From: an uncultured Burkholderiales bacterium
GTDB taxonomy: Bacteria > Pseudomonadota > Gammaproteobacteria > Burkholderiales > Burkholderiaceae_C
DNA length: 26,580 nt
Reading direction: 5' to 3'
Assembly (NCBI GenBank): GCA_903952885.1
Contig: CAJBHE010000009.1
Coordinates: forward strand, 1 to 26,580
Below are positions 21,346 to 26,580 of this stretch, in pieces. Every line of letters begins with the position of its first letter. The stretch's first letter is position 1. The position numbers were made by a program, and so were the translations under genes. The notes under the pieces were generated by a model. It had not been told where the DNA came from. It did no database searches and saw nothing but the letters and a program-made list of their open reading frames with translations.

Positions 21346-23184
21346 CTATAGGGCCAGCCACTTGGCCACGAGCTTGGGGTTGTCTAGCACGAGACGCCAA
21401 GTGCTGTTGGCTTTTGAGTCGAGCAAAGCGAGGTTCAGACGTAGCAGTTGACGGTCACGGCTGACAAGGGCGGTTACTTTTTTGGCCGTGCCTGCGTACA
21501 GCAATAAGTCGTCCAGTTTTTTGATGCGCCAAGCCGAGGGCGTTTGCGCCACTGTTTTGCCTGCGACTTCCACACCCAGCCACTCGTCGCCCTGCGCAAA
21601 GCCAGCCTTGTGCGCCACACTGCCATTGAGCACGGTTTTGATTTGCACGCTGTGGTCTTCTGCCACGCGCAAGCCCAAACGCTGCGCCAGTTGAGCAGGA
21701 TCGTGTTGCACGTTCACGCCGTGGTTTGCCAAGAGTTTTTCTAATGGCAGGTCGCGTGTGCCATGCACCCACGCTTTGAACTCCGCGGCCCATGAGCGGC
21801 CTGTGAGTTCTTTGAGCACCGCCAGCACATCTGCTTCAGCCATCGGGCCGTGTTGCTGACCAGTGCAGCAACGTGCCCACAAGGCACGCATCACATCGTC
21901 CAGCGACACGCTGTGGTTTTTCACGCCATGCTGGCGCAGCGTCAGGTCTAGGCACAAGGCCACCAGTGCGCCCTTGGTGTAGTAGCTCACCGTGAGGTTA
22001 GGGCTGTTGGCGTCTTGGCGGTAGTACTTGGTCCATGCTTCAAAGCTCGACTGTGCCACGCTGTGCACCTCGCGGCCTGGTGTTTGTAGCACTTGGTTGA
22101 TGGTTTTGTTGAGCAGCTTCAGATACTGCGCATCGTCAATTAGCCCTGCGCGGCGCAGCAGCAAATCGTCGTAGTAGCTGGTGAAGCCTTCAAAGAACCA
22201 CAGCAGCTCGGTGTAGTTCTCTTGGGTGTAGTCGTAACGCGCAAACTCGACAGGGCGCAAGCGCTTGACGTTCCAAGTGTGAAAATATTCGTGGCTGATG
22301 AGGCCCAGCAGCGTGGTGTAACCATCGCTTTGCTTGGCGTCCTTGGCAGAGCCATCGTTGCTGTTACAGCGCGGCAAGTCAGCGCGGTTACAAATGAGCG
22401 CTGTTGAGTTGCGGTGCTCGAGTCCGCCATAGCCATCGGCCACTGCGTTGAGCATGAACACATAGTTTTTGTGCGGCGTGGCTGAGTGCTTTTTGCCGTG
22501 CCAAAAATGAATGGCGGTTTCACAAATTCTTTGCGCGTCGCTCAGCAAGCGTTCACCGTCAAAAGCAGGTGTGGCTCCTGCCACCACAAAACGGTGCTCG
22601 ATGCCGCAGGCTTTGAAGTTTCCACTCCAAAACGCACCCATCTCCACGGGGCAGTCCACCAGCTCGTCGTAATTGGCGGCCACATAGGTGCCAAACCCTT
22701 GGCGGTCGGTTTTGAAGGGGGTGAGGCCTGTGGCCACTTGCCACTTTACTGGCGCAGCGCCGGTGTGATGCTTATCTAACGCTACATTGAATGTTTCAGC
22801 GACGAGTTCAATGTGATGCGGCACATCGGCCAAACCTTCAGCCCGCAAACACAAGCTTGTGCCATTGAAAAATCCGCGCTGCGTCGTCAGCCACGCGGTG
22901 CGCACCGAGTCATCATGCGCGTGCACTTGGTAGTGAAGGGTGAGGGGTGTACCTGCTTCACAGTCCAGCGCCCATGTGGCTTTGTCTAACTGTTGCACAG
23001 CCACGGCACGCTTGCCTTGACGTGCGCTAATGCCAGTGAGTTGCTTGGCAAATTCCCGCACCATGTAGCTGCCGGCGATCCACACAGGCAGCGACACGCG
23101 CTGGCCTGCCGCGGGTTGCGCGATGGTGAGGGTGACGCCATACAGATGCGCGTGCAGATCGGCGGCTTCGATGCGGTAGTGCAT
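21346..23184 (-). CDS. M61-family metallopeptidase with C-terminal PDZ domain (glycyl aminopeptidase-like)
   Basis: The 612-residue protein has an N-terminal beta domain (1-200), the zinc peptidase core with HEYFH at 298-302 followed by TWNVKRLRP, the third ligand E332 in FFEGFTSYYDD, and the aminopeptidase-like GGLEHRNS (253-260). A PDZ domain follows at about 505-600. The family includes glycyl aminopeptidase of Sphingomonas. No signal peptide is visible, so it is probably cytoplasmic. The ATG lies 6 nt after the stop of the DUF3429 gene, so they are cotranscribed. The active site looks intact. Confidence 0.93.
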   Translation of the reverse strand: MHYRIEAADLHAHLYGVTLTIAQPAAGQRVSLPVWIAGSYMVREFAKQLTGISARQGKRAVAVQQLDKATWALDCEAGTPLTLHYQVHAHDDSVRTAWLTTQRGFFNGTSLCLRAEGLADVPHHIELVAETFNVALDKHHTGAAPVKWQVATGLTPFKTDRQGFGTYVAANYDELVDCPVEMGAFWSGNFKACGIEHRFVVAGATPAFDGERLLSDAQRICETAIHFWHGKKHSATPHKNYVFMLNAVADGYGGLEHRNSTALICNRADLPRCNSNDGSAKDAKQSDGYTTLLGLISHEYFHTWNVKRLRPVEFARYDYTQENYTELLWFFEGFTSYYDDLLLRRAGLIDDAQYLKLLNKTINQVLQTPGREVHSVAQSSFEAWTKYYRQDANSPNLTVSYYTKGALVALCLDLTLRQHGVKNHSVSLDDVMRALWARCCTGQQHGPMAEADVLAVLKELTGRSWAAEFKAWVHGTRDLPLEKLLANHGVNVQHDPAQLAQRLGLRVAEDHSVQIKTVLNGSVAHKAGFAQGDEWLGVEVAGKTVAQTPSAWRIKKLDDLLLYAGTAKKVTALVSRDRQLLRLNLALLDSKANSTWRLVLDNPKLVAKWLAL

Positions 23185-23190
23185 GGGGTT

Positions 23191-23643
23191 TTAAGTGGCG
23201 GCAGCGCCCAGCAAACAAGCCAGGGTGGACACCACGGTCAAGCGAAAGCGCATGGTCATCCAATCGCGCAGGCCTGCTTCGGGCCATGTTTTGCGATCCA
23301 CCAAATAACAGGCTACCAAGAGCACGGCCAGCAAAGGCAAGCCCGCAAAGGCCGGCATGATGACCGCAACCCATGCCACCAACGATGGTATGACGCCCCA
23401 CACCATGTGCAACTTGCGTTGCGGTGCGTTGTGGCGGAGACCAATACCCCAGTGGATGCCTCCTAGAAACGCAGCGATGGTCGCGCCATAGGCGCTCAGC
23501 GCAATCGCAACAAACGGGTGCGCCTCATCAGTGACGATCCACATCAACAGTGCAAGCATTACAAACGGGACGAGGCCTGCATAGCCCAAGCGTGCAATCA
23601 GCTTGCCAGCGTCGCTGTTGGGGGTGATGGGGGAGTGCACCAT
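23191..23643 (-). CDS. DUF3429-family inner membrane protein
   Basis: The 150-residue protein has five hydrophobic segments and the DUF3429 signature around AAFLGGIHWGIGLRH, followed by WGVIPSLVAWV. The function is unknown for the family. It lies 31 nt after dsbC and 6 nt before the M61 peptidase gene on the same strand, in what looks like one operon. The short spacing to the peptidase is the only functional hint. Confidence 0.85.
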   Translation of the reverse strand: MVHSPITPNSDAGKLIARLGYAGLVPFVMLALLMWIVTDEAHPFVAIALSAYGATIAAFLGGIHWGIGLRHNAPQRKLHMVWGVIPSLVAWVAVIMPAFAGLPLLAVLLVACYLVDRKTWPEAGLRDWMTMRFRLTVVSTLACLLGAAAT

Positions 23644-23674
23644 GTCGATCTCGTTTCTTTATTGCTAGGCTTGA

Positions 23675-24412
23675 TTACTTACTGGCGTCGGCCAACAGTC
23701 GTTCAATTTTGGCGCTGTCGATGGCCCCCGGTACGCGTGTGCCGTCTTGCGCCACCAGCGTTGGCGTGCCAGTGATTTTGTATTTGCGACCAAAGTCTAA
23801 GTTGCGGTCAATTGCGGCGGTGTTGCACTGAACGGCGGCGGGTGTCACGTCTTTTTGCATCAAGTCTTTCCAAGCGGTAGCTGGGTCTTTGGCACACCAC
23901 ACATTGCGAGATTTTTCAACCGAGCCAGGGCCCAACACGGGCATTAAAAACAAATACACCGTTACGTTGTCGATCTTGGCTAAATCGCGTTCAAAGCGTT
24001 TGCAGTAGCCGCAGTTGGGGTCTTCAAACACGGCCAGTTTGCGCTTGCCATTGCCATGCACGATGGTGATGGCGTCTTTCAAAGGCAGGGCGCTGAAATC
24101 AATCGCGCTCAGTTTGGACTCGCGTTCTTCGGTCAGGTTGCGTTTGCTCTTGGTGTCAATTAAGTTGCCTTGAATGAGGAAGTTGCCAGCGGCGTCGCTG
24201 TAGTAAATCTCGTTGGTGCTCAGGCGCAGTTCGTATATGCCAGCCAAAGGTGTGGGCGTGATTTCTTCTATTTTGGGGATTTGCGGAATGCGCTCACTCA
24301 GGTTTTTGCGAATGGTGGCTTCATGACCTTGGGCCATGGCGCTAGAGAGGCTGAGTGCCATCAGGACAGCGGCGGCGAGAGAGCGGAAGGTCTGTTGCAT
24401 ATGAAGCTTCAT
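23675..24412 (-). CDS. dsbC: Periplasmic thiol:disulfide isomerase DsbC
   Basis: From the ATG at 24412 the precursor has 245 residues: a signal peptide ending SSAMA (cut after about Ala27), an N-terminal dimerisation domain, and a thioredoxin domain with CGYC active site (C134, C137) in FEDPNCGYCKRF and the cis-proline segment GTPTLVA. The structural cysteine pair in NVWCAKDP and AAVQCN is also present. DsbC corrects wrong disulfides in the periplasm and is kept reduced by DsbD. Alternative starts exist at 24451 (overlapping the upstream gene) and 24400; 24412 gives a standard signal peptide and sits 11 nt after the UbiH-family stop. Confidence 0.92.
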   Translation of the reverse strand: MKLHMQQTFRSLAAAVLMALSLSSAMAQGHEATIRKNLSERIPQIPKIEEITPTPLAGIYELRLSTNEIYYSDAAGNFLIQGNLIDTKSKRNLTEERESKLSAIDFSALPLKDAITIVHGNGKRKLAVFEDPNCGYCKRFERDLAKIDNVTVYLFLMPVLGPGSVEKSRNVWCAKDPATAWKDLMQKDVTPAAVQCNTAAIDRNLDFGRKYKITGTPTLVAQDGTRVPGAIDSAKIERLLADASK

Positions 24413-24423
24413 TTTTGAAATGT

Positions 24424-25545
24424 TTAACCCATGGCCTGGTGCATGGCCCAAGCCTTGACGGGGGTGAGGCTGTTGAACCTATTCATGCCCCAGTTGCGGA
24501 GCACTTGCACGCCGGGGTTGGGATGGGCAAACAGCCGCTGCAAGCCATCGCAGGCCAACCAAGTGGGCACTATGTCGGCCTTACGCGCGCGTTCATAGCG
24601 GCGCATGAAGTAACGGTCACCCACGCTGCGCCAGTAATCTTTGGCTTCGCGGGTTTTGAGCACGTTTGCCAGCTCGGCCACATCTGCCAAGCCGAGGTTG
24701 AGGCCTAAGCCTGCGAGAGGGTGAATGTTGTGGGCCGCATCACCCGCCAGTGCCCAAGCGCTGCCGTCGGCAAAGTTGCCCGTCCAACGGTCGGCACAGG
24801 CCAGCTGCAAAGGCCACATGGCGCGTTCGCTGGTCAGCTCGATTTGGCCGAGCACACCTTGGCTGGCATGTTCAAGTGCGACACCAAATGCTTCGGCACT
24901 CAAAGCCAGCATGTCTTTGGCCCGCTCGGGGGGCAGCGACCAAACCAAGCTGGCGGTGCTGCCCAGCGCGCCGCCCAAGGGCAGCAGCGCCAAAATTTCT
25001 AAGCCCTGGGCGCCGCGGTGAAACCACTGTAGCGCTTGCTGGCGGTGCGGCGTGCTGCAACGCACGCGTGCGGCCAAGGCGTGCTGCTGATAAGGCAACA
25101 CGTCAAAGTTCACCCCCAATTCAGTTCGGGTGGCGCTGGCGCGACCTTCACACACCACCGTCAAAGCGGCGGGTTCGGGGGCGGAGAGAGGAGTAATTTC
25201 GGCCTGGTAACGCACGGCATCTGCCAGTTGGGCTTCAAGCACTGGCACGTCCACAATCCAAGACAGGCCCTCGGGCGAAGGGCTTTCAAAGTGGGTAAAG
25301 CCGCCATCGTCGCCCCACACGCGCATGTGTTGTACGGGTGTGGCGTGCAAGGCGTCGGGCCAGCAGCGCAAGCTAGACAACAATTCGCGCGAAGCGTTGT
25401 TGAGTGAGTAAGCCCTAACGTCCTGCGCAGTTTTAGGGGCAGAGTTGACCAAACCCACGCGCAGTTTTTGGCGTGCGAGCAGCAAGGCCAAGGTGCGTCC
25501 CACCATGCCATCGCCGCGAATACAAACGTCAAGTTTTTGAGCCAT
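24424..25545 (-). CDS. UbiH/VisC/COQ6-family FAD-dependent monooxygenase
   Basis: The 373-residue protein has an N-terminal dinucleotide fold with GDGMVG (11-16), a central substrate domain, and the FAD-binding GDAAHNIHPLAGLGLNLGLA motif beginning at residue 268, diagnostic of ubiquinone-ring hydroxylases (UbiH, UbiF, UbiI and relatives). Such enzymes hydroxylate ubiquinone precursors aerobically; which position is not decidable here, so no symbol is given. Its ATG lacks a clear Shine-Dalgarno. A TACAAT on the minus strand (complement of 25553-25558) is only 7 nt upstream, so the transcript may be nearly leaderless. It heads the minus-strand run with dsbC. Confidence 0.9.
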   Translation of the reverse strand: MAQKLDVCIRGDGMVGRTLALLLARQKLRVGLVNSAPKTAQDVRAYSLNNASRELLSSLRCWPDALHATPVQHMRVWGDDGGFTHFESPSPEGLSWIVDVPVLEAQLADAVRYQAEITPLSAPEPAALTVVCEGRASATRTELGVNFDVLPYQQHALAARVRCSTPHRQQALQWFHRGAQGLEILALLPLGGALGSTASLVWSLPPERAKDMLALSAEAFGVALEHASQGVLGQIELTSERAMWPLQLACADRWTGNFADGSAWALAGDAAHNIHPLAGLGLNLGLADVAELANVLKTREAKDYWRSVGDRYFMRRYERARKADIVPTWLACDGLQRLFAHPNPGVQVLRNWGMNRFNSLTPVKAWAMHQAMG

Positions 25546-25558
25546 GAAGTTGATTGTA

Positions 25559-25639
25559 GGAGGGCGGCACGCCAGCGCATGGCGTCAGGTTTTCAGCCCT
25601 CCACTTCGCAAGCCCTAGCCGGTTTAGAACGGCTGGGCT
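25559..25639. repeat. Nested inverted repeats in the ubiH-like / ychF divergent region
   Basis: GGAGGGC (25559-25565) pairs with GCCCTCC (25596-25602), enclosing an inner stem ACGCC/GGCGT (25569-25573 / 25581-25585). A second hairpin, AGCCCTAGCCG (25611-25621) with CGGCTGGGCT (25630-25639), has one bulged base and loop GTTTAGAA. No T run follows, so these are not clear terminators. Confidence 0.5.
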
Positions 25640-25652
25640 GCGTCATTACAAT
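25624..25652 (+). promoter_or_regulatory. Putative ychF promoter
   Basis: TACAAT at 25647-25652 is a good -10 candidate, with a weak -35 (TTAGAA, 25624-25629) at 17-nt spacing. The -35 lies in the loop of the second hairpin. The leader to the ATG would be about 20 nt and contains AAGGA (25666-25670). Confidence 0.45.
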
Positions 25653-25677
25653 CTGGGTCAGTTACAAGGATATTTTT

Positions 25678-26580
25678 ATGAGTTTGAAATGCGGCATCGT
25701 GGGTTTGCCCAACGTTGGCAAATCCACCCTGTTCAACGCCCTCACCAAAGCGGGCATCGCGGCTGAGAATTACCCCTTTTGCACGATCGAGCCCAACACC
25801 GGCGTGGTCGAGGTGCCGGATCCGCGCTTGCAGCAGTTGGCCGAAATCATCACGCCAGAGCGCATCGTCCCCGCCATTGTGGAGTTTGTGGACATCGCTG
25901 GTCTAGTGGCTGGCGCGAGCACCGGCGAAGGCTTGGGCAACAAGTTCTTGGCCCACATCCGCGAAACCGACGCCATCGTCAACGTGGTGCGCTGCTTTGA
26001 AGACGACAACGTGATTCACGTGGCCAACAAGGTCGACCCGATTGCAGACATTGAGGTCATCCAGACTGAGCTGTGTTTGGCCGATTTGGCGGCTGTCGAA
26101 AAAGCCATCCACCGCGTGAGCAAGATTGCCCGCTCGGGCGACAAAGAAGCCGTCAAGCAAATGGCGATTCTTGAGAAATGCCAAACCGCGCTGAACGACA
26201 CCAAGCCCGTGCGCACCATCGACTTCAGCAAAGAAGAGCTGGTCGAACTCAAGCAGTTCTTCTTCATCACCGCCAAGCCCGCCATGTTTGTGGCCAACGT
26301 GTCGGAAGACGGCTTTGAAAACAACCCTTTCTTAGATCGCCTCAAAGAGTTTGCCCAAGCGCAAAACGCCCCCGTGGTGGCCATTTGCGCCAAGATCGAA
26401 GCCGAGCTGTCTGAGATGGAAGATGCAGACCGCTTGGAGTTCCTCAAAGAACTCGGCCAAGACGAGCCAGGCCTGAACCGTCTCATTCGCTCTGCTTACA
26501 CCTTGCTGGGCCTGCAAACCTACTTCACCGCTGGCGTGAAAGAAGTGCGCGCATGGACCATCCATGTGGGCGACACCGGC
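25678..26580 (+). CDS. ychF: Redox-regulated ATPase/GTPase YchF (3' end outside window)
   Basis: The first 301 residues of an Obg-related P-loop NTPase are visible, starting MSLKCGIVGLPNVGKSTLFN with a complete G1 loop, followed by NYPFCTIEPNTG, the G3 motif DIAGLVAGAS and the long coiled-coil insertion, and running towards the TGS domain (AGVKEVRAWTIHVGDTG). YchF/OLA1 binds ribosomes and prefers ATP over GTP. Usual length is about 363, so about 60 residues lie beyond the window. AAGGA at 25666-25670 is 7 nt before the ATG. It is divergent from the UbiH-family gene. No disruption is seen. Confidence 0.97.
   Translation, partial: MSLKCGIVGLPNVGKSTLFNALTKAGIAAENYPFCTIEPNTGVVEVPDPRLQQLAEIITPERIVPAIVEFVDIAGLVAGASTGEGLGNKFLAHIRETDAIVNVVRCFEDDNVIHVANKVDPIADIEVIQTELCLADLAAVEKAIHRVSKIARSGDKEAVKQMAILEKCQTALNDTKPVRTIDFSKEELVELKQFFFITAKPAMFVANVSEDGFENNPFLDRLKEFAQAQNAPVVAICAKIEAELSEMEDADRLEFLKELGQDEPGLNRLIRSAYTLLGLQTYFTAGVKEVRAWTIHVGDTG

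Noticed and set aside
1..26580. CRISPR array, insertion sequences or rRNA
   Set aside because: No regularly spaced repeats, transposase-like frames with terminal inverted repeats, or rRNA sequence was found on reading both strands.

Overview
The window looks like chromosomal DNA of a betaproteobacterium of the order Burkholderiales, most likely family Comamonadaceae (Limnohabitans/Rhodoferax-like). This is inferred from protein style and gene neighbourhoods, such as the FabI / MaoC-Pta / AckA cluster, a DUF3429 gene and a small Cys-rich protein; no database search was possible. There is no sign of phage, transposon, plasmid replication gene or CRISPR.

Layout. (1) 1-6240 holds flagellar genes: the tail of a FliF-like protein, fliI, fliJ, an unrelated antisense gene, then fliO-fliP-fliQ-fliR-flhB, the membrane part of the flagellar type III export gate. 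A near-perfect sigma-54 promoter precedes fliO. (2) 6261-9485 continues the same transcription unit with three non-canonical genes: a DamX-like protein with a degenerate AAA-like N-terminus, one membrane helix and a C-terminal SPOR domain; a small proline-rich/coiled-coil protein; and a TolA-like single-pass protein with a long Ala/Lys/Glu-rich helix. (3) 9482-12558, on the opposite strand, holds a ParA/MinD-type ATPase, a coiled-coil protein overlapping it by 4 nt, and a membrane-anchored FMN/Fe-S glutamate-synthase-domain protein. (4) 12559-12883 is an AT-rich divergent intergenic region with inverted repeats and six GTTAA elements. (5) 12884-18200 (+) holds a Pal-like lipoprotein, a Nudix hydrolase, FabI, a MaoC-phosphotransacylase fusion, acetate kinase and a flavin reductase-like protein, mostly with 4-nt overlaps. 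(6) 18233-18680 holds tRNA-Met(CAT), its terminator and a 54-residue Cys-rich protein. (7) 18685-25545 (-) holds two membrane proteins of unknown role, a TerC-family protein, enoyl-CoA hydratase, an M61 peptidase, a DUF3429 protein, DsbC and a UbiH-family monooxygenase. (8) 25678 to the end is the ychF GTPase/ATPase gene, running off the window.

The most interesting part is 6261-12558. Three proteins from two opposing operons (the SPOR protein, the small coiled-coil protein and the partner of the ParA-like ATPase) share a short PTL[T/S]E motif in otherwise unrelated, disordered-looking sequence. With a septum/pole-binding SPOR domain, a TolA-like rod and a positioning ATPase beside the flagellar export genes, this suggests a positioning system for the flagellum or another polar machine. 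That function is inference; the motif, gene order and domain architecture are visible in the sequence.
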